NCBI GenBank assembly: GCA_944548615.1
Contig: OX155960.1
Location: forward strand, 16,237,986 to 16,301,985
Direction of reading: 5' to 3'
Origin: Micropterix aruncella
Taxonomy: Eukaryota > Arthropoda > Insecta > Lepidoptera > Micropterigidae
DNA: 64,000 nucleotides
Both the position numbers and the translations under genes were made by a program. This document shows, in pieces, positions 34,976 to 48,403 of this stretch. How positions within the stretch are numbered: position 1 is the stretch's first letter; each line of letters starts with the position of its first letter. The notes below the pieces were generated by a model. It was not told the DNA's origin. It saw nothing but the letters and a program-made list of their open reading frames with translations, and made no database searches.

Positions 34976-35016
<41 letters not shown>
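34976..35016. repeat. (TA)n tract, left remnant of the Gypsy target site
   Basis: TA repeat interrupted by the Gypsy element. Its other part is 41574-41740. The 4-5 bp duplication expected for Gypsy integration cannot be told apart from the repeat itself (ATAT on both sides). Confidence 0.9.
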
Positions 35017-35019
<3 letters not shown>

Positions 35020-36338
35020 GACACGATTGCTGTTTTCCCCGATAAATTCGCATTGCACTTTAAGTAAACAACAATACACACGCATAAGATGCATGCAGCG
35101 CCATCTTGATGCAATTCACAAGCTTTGCAAGCTAGGACGGTCATATACGACGTACGACTATCGTAGTATCTACAAGCGTACATTTGACACCGAATCCATT
35201 GTCGGCTAGTCGATTGCCACATTTAAATCTTGTATTCAGTTATGAAAATGGATGTTAGGAAAAAGAATAATTTTAATTAAGTCGGTAAAAATAAAGAAAG
35301 ATCAAATTATAAACCAGGATGCTAGGAAAATTAATACAATAATTTATTTGGGTATTATACAATTTTTAATACACAAAATCATGATTAACATTGGTAATTA
35401 AATTCCGTACGTAAAAACGCGGACACTTAGCCACATTAAATCAGAGCCGCCCAACTAGAAATTAAATCTAGTATTTTATAAAAATACTGTAACAATTATT
35501 CAAATTAATAAAATAAATGTAAATTAAGCACCGGAAGCCTAAACGAGTCGAGTAAGAATCCATTATTAGACGGCCATGTTTCCGCCCTTTCTTTTTCGAA
35601 TTCGCAATTCAGCTGGTGCGGTCGATATTAATTGAGAATCCCGTGGTGCACGTAATCAGATAAATTAACCCGGTGAGTTTTGAAGCGGTTGTTCAATATT
35701 TAGATACAAGATGAATCCTTATCCGTTCGGTTGGGAAGGGATGGATTGAAGAGTGAGCCGACTCCCTAGGATTGGGCAAACTGACTCCTCATTTTCCTTC
35801 TCTCCCACTTATTGCTCCTGTGTAATTACAGGGATTCTCCTATCGGATTAATCTTCTCCGTTGGACCATTCCTGCCGATCTACCTACCGAATCGCAAGAT
35901 GGTCGACCGCGACCAACGTAAACATCATCGCACGTACGAGAGTGCCGCCCGTCGCATGTACATCAGCCGCCGTCTCCCGTGGGAAAGCACGGCGTAGAGC
36001 GGGAAGAGGAAGAACGGGGATCGGCCAGCCGAAAAGAAACGCGACTCCGTCGAAGATCGTCACATCCTACATTCCCGTGTCCCCACGTGCTACAATCCAA
36101 TAAGTGTTCTAAAATCCAATACTTTGCAAGCCGACCCTGGATAAGGATCGCACGTCTTTTGCTCTTCTTTCAATGATTCTAGTTTCTACTTTCTTTATAT
36201 TCTCGTAATGGGGACTAAGATCCCAATAAATCGAATTCTAATAAAAACAAGTGACTTTTACTAAGGGGATTCTAGTTTCTACAGGTTACTATAGATTCTA
36301 TAGGTCACCAAAGGTATCCCCCAACTATATATGTCACA
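35017..36338 (+). repeat. Gypsy 5' LTR (1322 bp)
   Basis: Starts TGTGACACG and ends ATATGTCACA (TG...CA with 6-bp inverted ends TGTGAC/GTCACA). It is preceded and followed by AT, matching the two bases trimmed at integration. A polyadenylation signal AATAAA lies at 36225-36230. Short frames within it recur exactly in the other LTR and are not considered genes. Confidence 0.95.
36225..36230 (+). promoter_or_regulatory. Polyadenylation signal in LTR (AATAAA)
   Basis: AATAAA about 110 bp before the LTR end; the same signal sits at 41460-41465 in the 3' LTR, where it would end the transcript. A second AATAAA-like site (TAATAAAAA) follows by about 10 bp. Confidence 0.5.
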
Positions 36339-39300
36339 ATTGGCGCCCAACGATAATTAATCAAGGATTCAAAATAGAGCCTTGTAAACCCTTTTTTGTG
36401 ACGTCTGCAAATGGAGTTAAATCTTTTTGTAGCGGTGCACTAAGACTACCAGTAACAATTAAAGGTGTTACGATAGTGTGTATATTTTACATTATTCCAG
36501 CCATAAATATACCATTGATTTTAGGTATAGATATCTGGGAAAAATTTGGCCTAATTCCTAATGATATGCAATTTTTAAGAACTTGTAATACTTCGGAGAT
36601 CAATACTTGTCGTTTAATCGAACCTATAATTACCGATTATGAGTATTTAAGTGTAGAACAACGGCTTATTGCCGATAATATCATTCAGCAATATCAGGAT
36701 ATTTCTAGTGAGAAGATTGGGTTAGGAAAGACATCTCTGATTGAACATGTGATAGATACCGGAGACGCGTTGCCAATTAAACAACGATATTACCGGCTTT
36801 CACCATCGAAATTGGAAGCATTAAATAACGAAGTGGATAGGATGCTGAGTTTAGGCGTCATTGAGCCAGCAATAAGCCCCTGGAATAATCCTGTGCTAAT
36901 GGTTCCGAAATCTGATGGATCTTATCGTTTCTGTCTTGACTCGCGAAAATTAAACGCGGTAACAAAAAAATATGCGTACGGTCTGCCATATATCACAGAT
37001 ATATTGGACAGCCTGGGAGATTCCAGGTACCTCAGCTCAATCGACCTTAGTTCTGCATTTTGGCAAATCCCAATTTCACCAGAATCAAGGCCAAAGACAG
37101 CGTTCACAGTACCATTCCGGAACTCGTTTCAATTTTCTAAAACCGCGTTCGGGGTTTCCAACGGCAGCGGGATTCTTCAATCCCTCATGGACTCGCTGTT
37201 TGGTTCCGGATTTGAGAGACGCGTGTTCGTATATTTAGACGACATCATCATTACAGGAACCTCATTTGACGAACATGCATCGCTGTTAACTCGAGTGCTA
37301 GAACGGTTAAAGTACGCTAATCTATCAATAAATTTTGAAAAATGTAAATTCTTTAGGTCAGAACTCAGTTATCTCGGCCATGTCGTTGATCGTTTTGGAT
37401 TGAGAGTCAATCCAGACAAAGTTGCCGCAATTACTGCGTTTCCGACTCCAAAATCTAAAAAGGAGTTGCGTAGATTTCTCGGAATGGCCAGCTGGTATAG
37501 GCGATTCATTGAGGGATTCGCCACAACAGCTGCCCCGTTAAATCAATTGACGTCCACAAAACCTGGTTCACCGAAATTTTCCTGGAATCCCGTAGCTGAA
37601 GCCGCTTTTAATAAATTAAAAGCAGCAATATCATCAGCACCGGTCCTGGCGTGTCCTAACTACAACCTGCCGTTCAGAGTATACGCGGACGCCTCGGCTT
37701 ACGGGACAGGCGCTGTTTTGACGCAGGGCAACGGCGAAGAGGAAAGGCCGGTGGCATTTTCAAGTCGGACCCTAACAGCGGCTGAGAGACATTACTCAGC
37801 GGTGGAACGAGAGGCCCTCGCAGTTTTACACGCCGTTGAACAGTGGAGGTGCTATTTAGAAGGCACAGCATTATTTGAAATTCATACAGACAGCGCAGCC
37901 TTAAAATGGTTTCTGTCGATCGATTCGCCTACAGGTCGGTTGGCTCGATGGGGGGTTCGTCTCTCTCCGTACAATTTCCGTATAGTCCATCGGAAAGGGA
38001 GTGAGCAGAAGGTCCCAGACGCGTTATCTCGAGCTCCACTCGTAGCAAGTGTCAGCGTTTCTGAAACAGAGGATACCTGGTTCAAAAAGCAATACCTAGG
38101 TGTGGCAAATAATCCGATCGCTCATCCTAATTGGACGATTAAAAATGGCAAACTTTACCGATATAGTAAAGCAGACGGGGAAGTTGATCCAGAATTTCAG
38201 TGGAAGGAGGTCGTCATGTTAGAAGATCAAACCCGGTTGTTTAAAGAGTACCATGATAATCCAACTGCCGGTCATCTCGGGGTCTACAAAACATATAACC
38301 GATTAAGGCAACATTACTATTGGCCAGGGTTCTATCAAACGGTCGTCAAATATGTAGCAAATTGCAATACCTGCATGGCCACTAAACATGTAACAACAAG
38401 TCCATTGGGCACTATGAACTCACCCAAAAAGTGTAGTCGCCCGTTCGAATATATTGCCTTGGATATTCATGGCCCCATGGTGTCATCAAGCAAAGGAAAC
38501 CGTTATATTTTGCTAATAACATGTTGTTTTAGCAAGTATACCATTATAATTCCATTGAAAGAGGCATCGTCGAGCAAAATGATTCCTTTAATTAAAGAGA
38601 AGGTGTTTTTAATTCACGGTGTCCCCAGGGTAATCCTAACTGATAACGGTAAACCATTTATTTCTAAAGAAATGAAGAAATTTTTTGAGGAGCATAAAAT
38701 TCCCCAAATATTTAACACCCCATTTTATACCCCTCAAATCAACCCCGTAGAAAGGTACAATCGTACTCTAAGTACCATGCTATGCGCTTACGTGGGTAGA
38801 TATCATAAATCCTGGGACATACATTTACCTGAGTTCCAGTATGCGTTGAATTCTGCCAAATCCGAATCTAGTCGTTTCAGTCCGAACTTTTTAGTTTTCG
38901 GTCGGGAACTGGTAACATCCGGCGAGGTTTATTCCGCAATGACGGCAGCGGAAACGCAAGCTGTCCTCATGTCACCGGAAGAAGACGATCGAATTGACAG
39001 ATTGGGTCAGCTGGAAAACATTTTTCAAATGGTTAAGGCCAATTTGCAGAAGCAACATGAGAGGAATAAGCACTCTTACAATAAGGGTCGCCGTACTCCG
39101 GTTCTGCAAAAGGGCGATGTTATTTGGAAAAAGACGCGTTTCCTTTCTAATAAAGGGAATAATTTCTCGGCTAAACTCGCCCCAAACTTCGAAGAGTTCC
39201 GCGTAAAGGAAAAGTTATCCGACAACGTCTATATATTGGAGACGTTGGCGGGGAAAGAAGTGGCAGGTACACATCATGCCAAAGATTTTAAAATCCCTGG

Positions 39301-39367
39301 AAATCTAACTCTGGATCCCCAAAAGTCTCCAGGTATTCAGATTCAGGATCCCGATCCATCGCAGTAA
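36339..39367 (+). CDS. pol: Gypsy Pol: protease C-terminus, RT, RNase H, integrase (no Gag)
   Basis: Open from the LTR through to TAA at 39365; the first in-frame ATG is only at 36566, so the copy has no proper start. The protease tail ends in LILGIDIWEKFG; its catalytic Asp motif is absent. RT has PWNNPVLMVPKSDGSYRFCLD, SSIDLSSAFWQIP and VYLDDIIITG (YLDD at 37232-37243). The normally conserved FGL-NAP-TFQ block reads FGVSNGSGILQ, an oddity. RNase H: VYADASAYGTGAVL, EREALAVLHAVEQW, HTDSAALKWF. Integrase: zinc finger (H...GHLGVYKT ... CNTCMATK), then catalytic D at 38462, D at 38642 and E at 38750, a D-D-35-E spacing, followed by a GDVIWKKTRFLS/NFSAKLAPNFEEF module (GPY/F-like). All enzymatic parts except protease look intact. 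Confidence 0.92.
36341..36352 (+). other. Primer-binding site for tRNA-Lys
   Basis: TGGCGCCCAACG begins 2 bases after the LTR and is complementary to the 3' end (with CCA) of insect-type tRNA-Lys (CUU) as I know it, over 12 bases; beyond that the match stops. Position and TGG start are diagnostic of a minus-strand primer site. Confidence 0.8.
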
Positions 39368-40238
39368 TCATTTAAAATCAAATAAAAAAAATAAAAAAAT
39401 AATAACCTTAAAATAGACTGTTAACTGTCATCTAATATGTTCATAATTCATTAAAATATTAAATAAAATTGGGTTTACCTTGTCATTCGGTGGTTGTTCA
39501 GCGACTTGTATAGTGAGCGTTTTGTTTTATTATTTTATACGTCATAATGTTGTTTTCCGAATGTAATCCATGATGCAATTTCTCTTGTGATGTTATTCAT
39601 CATATCCACAAACATTATATGGTGGTTGTTATTAGGTTGGTGTAGTTAGACTGGAACATTATCGAATATAAGTCCAGTGCACACAACAGGTTGCCGCAGT
39701 TTCAGTGGAACCAATGCGACAATGCGTTCGTTCTGAAAAGTAAAGTTTTATTTAAGTAGCAGTGCAGCAAAGCGTTCTAGGCAGGAAAGTGAGGCTTCGA
39801 TGAGGTGTCAACGATATTGGTGTGACACAGTAGCACACGTTATTTAGGGTTTCAGTGTCGAATGAAAGGATCGATATGCCTATTGGATTGGCTACCGTAT
39901 TATAGATGGTGATGAATGCAGAGATTTATGATTGAAAGAAGGTAAGAGCTTGTATGAAAGATTAATTACCGAGCTGTTCAACGTTCTTCTTGGGCTAATC
40001 CTTAAAAGTAGGTTCCTTGAATCGAATAAGGGCTTATCCTTGAATAGAATAAGGAAGGATTGGATCCCGGGTCGGACGCGTGAGGGGCGCATCGTTGACC
40101 CAGAGTCAAGGGAGTTCACAGGTTATAATCAGCGCGTGTTTAAAGCTGTCAAACTTGGGAAGCGTGTAGGAATGTTGAATGTTATGGTACTTACGTGAAT
40201 TAGGCGAAAATTCCGCTGCTTCCGTGAATTTTCGGTTC
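39368..40238 (+). other. Gypsy 3' non-coding region
   Basis: About 870 bp after pol with only short frames (longest 88 codons, 39932-40198, unrecognised, Arg/Lys-rich). There is no envelope-like signal peptide, furin site or membrane anchor, so the element is not errantivirus-like. Confidence 0.6.
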
Positions 40239-40250
40239 GAGGCGGGGGGA
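40239..40250 (+). other. Polypurine tract
   Basis: GAGGCGGGGGGA, interrupted by one C, stands immediately before the 3' LTR; it primes plus-strand synthesis in LTR elements. Confidence 0.75.
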
Positions 40251-40251
40251 T

Positions 40252-42229
<1,978 letters not shown>

Positions 42230-42850
42230 TTTATAGGATGATATTTTTATTTAAAATAAAATTAGTAAAAGCTACTTAAAAAGCAGCGAAGGAACTCCCA
42301 GCTTGGATCGGGAAATGCTAATATTTGAATGAGATATACTTACGGATGTGCACGACTTTCGACGGTGCAATGTAAGTTTAAAGGTCCTTTTGCAGTCGAC
42401 TAACGATCACTATTCATCCATATATCTCAAAAATCAAGCTAATCCTATTGCAACACAAAATGCCTACAATTGAGACGAATTAAAGCGAAAAAATCAAAAA
42501 TTAAACAAATTGATCACTTCGGCAAAGCCGTGACATAAATGAAGGTGACATATCGAAATAATTCAAATTTCGAATGCTACCAACATTTAAAATATGATAC
42601 AATAAGGCTGAGTTTGTTATCAACGAGCCATTAAATCGAAATAAAAATAAAAAACTCCATATGCTTAATGAAATGAAAGAAGAATCTTCAATCTTAATTT
42701 CTGGCAGAGAAGTTTATAAAACAGGCTGTATATTGTTATCAAAATACGGTAAACCAGTATAAAATTGTATAATATTAAAAAAATATGTAAAGAAACATTG
42801 TAGAAAACAGTTTAATATTTTTATATTTGATAAGTTTTGTAAAGAAATCG
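42230..42850 (-). repeat. Family B unit 5 (tandem pair, second)
   Basis: Full unit of about 620 bp. On the minus strand the order is AGCTTGATTTTTGAGATA, TGGATGAATAGTGATCGTTA, GCATTTCCCGATCCAAGCTG, CCTTCGCTGC, AAGTAGCTTTTACTAATTTT, ATCATCCTATAAAAGG. This aligns step by step with the 4.7-5.6 kb copies (GCTTAATTTTTGAGATAATT, TGGATGAAGGGTGAGCGTTT, GCATTCCCGAATCCGATCAA). The GT of the donor-like site is mutated here (TTAAGTAGC). Confidence 0.7.
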
Positions 42851-43480
42851 TAAATGGTTAATTTGATTGATTTGATAATTCCAATAAAAATAAATAAAAT
42901 AAAAAAAGGGTAAAAATGAATAGGCGCTGGCCCACCTCTCCAATAACATATACCTAATTACCATTGGAAAGATTTATTTATCTAGAATATTTATGATTAT
43001 TACAACTTACCTCGATTATGAGCCGTTTCGGAGTTTTGAAATTCGGAATCTTCTTAAATATGGCTAGTTACAAGAGAGCCCCCTTGCCAATTATTTATTT
43101 CAAAAATATTATTTGCCATGAAGATCCATAAAAAATATTATATTAGTATGTACGGTCACTGGGCAGACCATGTTAAACAGCTGACCTTAGCATATTACAT
43201 ACGTCGGTAAACAGAGCGGGAAGGAAATGATGAGACACATTACAGAGTTCAAGCAACATATCCCAGTATATTTCCACCAAGTACTGCTGACAAACTCGAG
43301 CATTCTTGGGAATATATAGTTTGTACTTTATAGTTTTGGGTATTCTGCTATGGTTTTCGATTAAATAGTTATTAAAAATACAAAGCCTGGATAGGATAGA
43401 TGCCCTAGGGGATATCAGATAATTAGAATATAACTCAAAAGCGGCTCATAATTGAGATCAGTCGTTCTACTAATTATTAT
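42851..43480. other. No recognised feature
   Basis: AT-rich sequence. It holds two related phrases in opposite orientation (ATGAGCCGTTTCGGAGTT at about 43019 and AAAAGCGGCTCATAATTGAG at about 43437), possibly remnants of an inverted repeat. Confidence 0.3.
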
Positions 43481-43651
43481 TATTATTTATTAGTTTCAAA
43501 TATTATTCAAGAGCATTACAGACGAATCAAATTCGCCCTTAAATATTAAAGCTAGAGTGTAAGTCTAAAAATAAATGACTTACATAACTAAATTATTGCT
43601 AACATTGAACAAGAAAAAAACATAAAAATATAAAACTAAATAAAAGACAGA
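43481..43651 (-). other. LINE 3' UTR and tail (minus strand)
   Basis: Runs from the stop of the relic at 43652 down to a TTATTATTATTATTTATTAG stretch (about 43478-43495), which on the minus strand is an AAT-type LINE tail. Confidence 0.45.
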
Positions 43652-43985
43652 TTATGATAAACATGAGATAGCAGGGAGTTGCCTTTTTAGCTGCCAAAGG
43701 GATATACAAAAGATGTCTATTTTTGTGGGTAAGGAATTAAGAAGAGCTATAACCCTTCCCACTGGCCTATCTACAAAAATATTTGTACGATGGTAAGGCA
43801 AATTAAATAATAGTGGCGATATCCTCGCTGTGTAATTTACCGGTAGGTACAATTCAAACTTACATAGTATCTCTGGCGAATAAATAGTTCCTTGAATTAA
43901 TTTATATGCAAATATAATTAGGGAAATATATCGACGCGTTTCAAGACTGTTGTATCCTAGTGTACTAATGAATGTTCTACAAAAA
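43652..43985 (-). pseudogene. LINE ORF2 C-terminal relic, open frame
   Basis: Minus-strand frame of about 108 codons: GYNSLETRRYISLIIFAYKL, FELYLPVNYTARISPLLFNL, PYHRTNIFVDRPVGRVIALL. The order 'L-SLE-RR' - helix - 'LPV..R..P.LF..P.HRTN' - 'P..R.......' is the standard tail of CR1-type ORF2. 5' truncated, with no stop in the preserved part. The upstream side (43990-44040) is unrelated. Confidence 0.7.
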
Positions 43986-44040
43986 GAGACCTCTTTTTAG
44001 GAATTTATTTAAAGATCATGTATTATAAATATGTGTATCT

Positions 44041-44555
44041 CATATTATGTATATATATAACCGCGGGCGATTTTCCTATATTTTTTCATATAAAATCGCA
44101 GTCAATGTAATTATACAGGTCGTAACTTGTATGTTTCCGTCAGCCGTGCTACTTAAGAACGTGGAAATACGACTCTCGATGTTGCAGAGTAACAGAAAAA
44201 GATTCGACGGGGAAATAGCGCAGATATTATATGCAACTGGTTGGAATCGTATGGAAAGAGCTGAACATGCACCTACGTGTCTCCCGCGGTTGGAGGGTTA
44301 ATATACTTTTACTCGAACTTACCTTATTAACAACTTACCTTATTGTTACTTTCCTTACCCTTATATTATTATTAGCCTTATAACATTTTTCCACTATCAA
44401 CGTGTTCATGATATTTCTATTATAATTTGTTATGCAAGCGTTGTAAACTATTGATAGGGTGGTGAATTTGTTTTGTTGAAATATGTTCCCCGCTCTATCC
44501 GTAACATCCATTTGGGGACATGTATGGCGGCGCCTAAAATCCGTAACATCCGCTA
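44041..44555. other. No recognised gene
   Basis: An 84-codon frame at 44047-44301 has no recognisable domain. 44335-44410 has short repeats of ACTTACCTTATT. Confidence 0.3.
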
Positions 44556-44817
44556 CGGGATATCGCGCTCGCCGCTGCGAAAAATGCAATTTACGATTCG
44601 AAACGTCGTACTTAATGCTTTCTGGCGGCGGAACGACATGGCCAAATAATCTTTAATTCGGCGGCCAACGGCGATAAAATCGATCGGCGAATTAAAAAGT
44701 CAGCATAGACGTCAAAACGGCAGTCTCGATCGGCCAGCGCCTCGGCCGCGTAGTTCCGCGAAATGTTGGTTTTGTGAAGTGTTTTGTGGATAAAAATGCA
44801 GTGTTTACTGGATAAAA
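44556..44817 (+). other. Candidate host-gene promoter/5' UTR and first coding exon
   Basis: A CpG-rich island in AT-rich DNA (GATATCGCGCTCGCCGCTGC, CTTTCTGGCGGCGGAACGAC, CGATCGGCCAGCGCCTCGGC) leads to AAAAATG at 44796. The ATG opens MQCLLDK and after 22 bases meets AA|GTGAGTAAT, a good 5' splice site (exon end 44817, phase 1). A short first coding exon after a CpG-rich promoter is common in insects. I could not identify exon 2; a second ATG followed by a donor (AATATGTCGCGCGC ... ATAG|GTGAGT, 45840-45861) is downstream. No protein similarity supports this, so it is tentative. Confidence 0.3.
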
Positions 44818-46018
44818 GTGAGTAATTTGCATTTTTAATTAGATTAGGCATAAGGATTAGTCAATTGAGATAGTCCATTTGCTGTTTTTCACGAATTTTT
44901 AAAGAAAACACTTCTGCGACAACAAACGGCTCGCGAAAAAATGGTTGTTATTATTTTGTAATGTTTATGAAATATCCCGATATATTGCGAAATATGACGT
45001 AATGTCGCTTTAATTTACTAACAAAATAAGTATTGTTTCATTTACATCCTAAGTTATCACATAATTAGGCGTATTTTGAAAATTATATCTTGTTTTGTAA
45101 AATGCATCGCGCAAAGAAACTTGTTTTGATAATTACTATGAGAGAATAAAGTGCGATTTTCCATAGTTTTTCGATGAAATGTGACTCTTTGGAGTATAGT
45201 AATTAGTTATTAGACATATAATAAGTCTATGATAAGACAATATAATTGAAAAAATCTAACGAATTTAATATTATGAGCATTCAAAGTTTATTATTAAGTT
45301 CGGACGCGGAAACTCTCAAAACTTTAGATTTTTCTATAATATCAGACAAAGCTCAAAGTTCTGGTGTGATTTCTAAAAAGTGTGATGTAGTAATAAAGTT
45401 ATTTTGAAAGAATTTCATATAAAAAAATACCATAAGTAGTCACAAATTAAAAATAAAAAATTTTTTTTTTTACGAGAATACATAAAATTTTTCTTGGCTG
45501 AATAAATAAATATTTTTGTATGCAAATAAGTAAAAAAAATATCGTTTTGGTAAAGCATTTAATAAAGAACATAACTGTATTTACAATTCTTGCATATTTT
45601 ACGTATTTTGGGACAAAAAAGTCGAAATGATTTTATAGGCGAGTTTTTTCAGTTTGCCAATTTTGTAATATTTATTCATTATTATCTTAATTGTTTTACG
45701 AGATAAGGTTATAATGTTTTATATGTCAAATTTCAATGCGATAATTTTTCTCTTTATCTTTTTTTAATCCGTTTAGTGGTTTATAAGTTATGATCGTTTT
45801 TCTCAAGGCCGTTGACTCGCGTCGATTTTTTGCCCGAATATGTCGCGCGCAAAAGTGATAGGTGAGTTTTTACCTCGCAACAGTATCATAATAGTATCAT
45901 GTATGTACTATGTGAAAGTTTACTATAAAATAAAATCAAATAAAATATCCATTGGTATATGATTAATTGGAAAAGTTGGAAAAGTTGGCCCAAAATGTCC
46001 ATTCTCTTGAGATATATT
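44818..46018. other. AT-rich, possibly intronic
   Basis: No repeat ends or LINE pieces were recognised, which is unusual for this window and would fit an intron. 45470-45545 is very A/T rich with homopolymers. Confidence 0.3.
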
Positions 46019-46382
46019 TTACCTATATCTATATATATAAAAATGAATTTTTGTCTGTATGTTCGCAATGAGGGAATCTTTAGATTAGTTTAGTGTGCCC
46101 ATCAGACCGAAAAAAAAATTTTAGTGTCCTCAATAAAACCAAAACTCTTCTTTTTTTAAAGCGGCGAATTTGAATTTCGAATGCGACCGCGAAGACAGGA
46201 GTGATTTCTTATTTTTTTATAGTCGAATGAATTTTAAAGAGGCGAATTTGAATTTCGAATGCGACCGCGAAGACAGGAGTGATTTCTTATTTTTTTATAG
46301 TCGAATGAATTTTAAAGCGGCGAATTTGAATTTCGAATGCGACGGATTTGGCGTAGCAACGCGCGCAGGGTACAGCTAGTAG
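46019..46382 (-). mobile_element. ACTAGCTG-type short element with an 80-bp internal tandem repeat
   Basis: On the minus strand it starts ACTAGCTGTACCCTGCGCGC GTTGCTACGCC and ends AAATTCATTTTTATATATAT. Inside, an 80-bp unit (GCGAATTTGAATTTCGAATG CGACCGCGAAGACAGGAGTG ...) is repeated from 46163, 46243 and 46321, the last cut short by the terminal block. The ACTAGCTG start is shared with 16794 and 52427. Non-coding; family assignment (RTE-derived or other) is uncertain. Confidence 0.6.
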
Positions 46383-46875
46383 TTTATAATATTTAGTTGG
46401 CACCTATTGGTTTTATTATACCAAAATATTCGTTTTAAAACCACAATATTAAAGAGTTTGTTTTCTCAATTTTTCAAAACTTGAAATTTGATTTAGGTAA
46501 TCAAAAAATATTTAATTATTTTGCAGTTTATTCGTTTTTCATTGACTGTATATCGAAACGCTACAAAGGACTAATACATTGCCATCTCTAGGTTACCAAG
46601 GGGTGTTTTTTGTTTGCTTTACTCGTTACTGAGTGCGTTCACGCAACTGATCGGAAGATCCGCTCTGGCCGATACCTCCATTTGGAATTGCCTGGCCGCG
46701 GCGGCCGCCCTGGGCTGACAATAATCGTAAAACGCACTCGACTACAAGACGAATGCATCGTAAAACAATCGCTAGTCAATGGAAAGTACGATAATAAGGA
46801 GCGCTGAATATTTCGCTTTCGTCCAAAGCGCATCCGCTGCTTTTTTTTTATTGTCAGAACACACAATGTTAAATA
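46383..46875. other. No recognised gene; GC-rich patch at 46620-46760
   Basis: 46660-46720 contains CCGCGGCGGCCGCC and CpG-rich sequence with small frames on both strands. No promoter-exon structure or protein similarity was seen. Confidence 0.3.
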
Positions 46876-47600
46876 ACATGTTGAGGAAATATCTTCGTCC
46901 ATTCGTTAGCATATCCGGGCCAGGTTAGGACACGTCTCTCCAAAAACATGTCGCCTGGATGGCCTTGTCGTTCGTCTATTGAAGGCCTTGCACGGGGATT
47001 TTATAACTTTGGTGATCTCTGTATTGCTTTCGCTTTCACACTGATTTACCAAACTAAAACCGGTTAAAGTTCGCTACATCAGCGCGAAAGCGAAAGGCAA
47101 CAGAGAACGCCAAATTATTAAACTCCCTACTGGTTTGTGATTGCGTTTGACAATTGCGGGCAGAATAGAAGGCGGTATTCATCCTGCAGTGTTCCATAGT
47201 GGCATATTGGATTCTCTGTGTGTTCCCAGCGGACGAGTTTTGCATACATACTTAGTTAAATTAAATGGTGAGGAATTATCTTCGTCCGTTCGTTAACGTG
47301 TCCGGGCCAGGTTAGGACACATATCTAAAAATATGCGGCCTGGATAGTCTTGTCGTTCGCCTCTTGTAGGTCCTGGTGTGTGATTGGGGTTGACCACTGC
47401 GGGTAGTGACGTCAACCACTGCGGGTAGTGACCGGTAGTGACACAGTCGCATATAAGAATCTCTGTGGAGCCCGCGCGGACGAGATTGGCTAGGCATCTT
47501 GTTGAGACTACGTTAGATAATATAGGGGATATGGGACCCCGGTGCTTTCTGTTCCTTAACATATTCGCCAAGTGAAGCCCGCCAATGAGTGATGCGGTTC
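46876..47600 (-). repeat. Diverged tandem duplication, unit about 385 bp
   Basis: Unit 1 (46876-47265) and unit 2 (47266-47600) share ATCTTCGTCCGTTCGTTA, TCCGGGCCAGGTTAGGACAC, GCCTGGAT-G-CTTGTCGTTCG near the start and GCATAT--GATTCTCTGTG with AGCGGACGAG near the end. On the minus strand unit 2 has a 92-codon open frame with no recognised domain. A protein-coding origin (the conserved GERQDYPGRIF/RRTTRPSRRHVF-like segments) is possible. Confidence 0.65.
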
Positions 47601-47604
47601 GAAT

Positions 47605-48140
47605 ATTGATAATAATAATAGTAATAAACTCTTTATTTGCACTTAATTGTTATACAAAAAGGCGATCTTATTGCCACATGGCAATATCTTACAACTAACC
47701 TAAACTCAGTGGTACATGAGCGCATTGTGAAAATAAAGATTATTACATAATATGCAGACCGTCTGCATAACATACAGACAACTGGAATAATTTAAAACTA
47801 ATAATGCCCGCGGAGAGGAAATTGGGAGAGGAAGAGGAGAGAAAGGGAAGAACTGGTTACTTCTTAGAAAGGTAGTACCTAATCCTTAAGGCAAGTAATC
47901 CTTAAACGATGGTAAAGACGGCGAGTTTCGTATGTTTGCTGGGAGATCGTTCCAGAGTCTTGCACCATGGACACAGAAAGAATAGGAATAGAAATCACTA
48001 TGACTCGGAAATTTTAGTCGCGATTTGATGTAATTGTGGCTTGGTTCTTGCCAGTAGGTGTCTCGGGTCGTCTATTACCCTTAGGCGTTAAGAATCAACT
48101 AGGGCATCAAGAAGTATTGCAAGGGAGAGCGGCATCAACC
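47605..48140 (-). pseudogene. LINE ORF2 C-terminal relic with 3' UTR and AAT tail
   Basis: Minus-strand frame at about 47885-48075 reads TYWQEPSHNYIKSRLKFPSH, SDFYSYSFCVHGARLWNDLP and ANIRNSPSLPSFKDYLP, the typical end of a Jockey/CR1-type ORF2 ('F..hGarlWN.LP..IR...s...FK..L'). The 3' UTR follows down to a GCAAATAAAGAGTTTATTAC tail region with ATT units (47605-47645). The 5' break is at or near the poly-C tract at 48139. Confidence 0.7.
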
Positions 48141-48164
48141 CCCCCCTCCCCCCCCCCCCCCCCC
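48139..48164. repeat. Poly-C tract (26 bp, one T)
   Basis: Homopolymer bracketed by ATCAACC and GGTTGAT, so a small hairpin with a C-rich loop is possible. It marks the 5' break of the LINE relic. Confidence 0.9.
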
Positions 48165-48403
48165 GGTAGTGGTTGATACCGATGAGCGGATAAAGCTTTT
48201 TGTCGGGAGTACATTTGAGTGAGCCGGAGAAAGTGTTGGGTCAATCGGCTGATATTTTCAATCAACTAATTAATCATGACTAATTTAGTTATGATTAAAT
48301 TAATTAGTCGATTGATGGTTCAATCGTCAATCATGACTAATTTTGCTCTTTATATGCCACTAAACAATTCTCCCTATTATATCTATTGGTTGACTGTATT
48401 TAG

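Noticed and set aside
35812..36176. Small frames of 61-80 residues inside the LTRs (repeated at 41047-41411)
   Set aside because: They repeat only because the LTRs are identical. Three overlapping frames are open at once, with no domain; the region serves as LTR regulatory sequence.
39932..40198. 88-residue basic frame in the 3' part of the Gypsy element as a possible envelope or accessory gene
   Set aside because: No signal peptide, membrane segment or recognisable motif, begins well after pol and overlaps an equally long reverse frame.
42369..42452. 84-bp segment missing from one family B unit as a spliced intron (retrocopy)
   Set aside because: It starts GTAAGT on the plus strand, but does not end in AG there, nor does the minus strand fit. 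Short GCAA direct repeats at both edges favour deletion by slippage.
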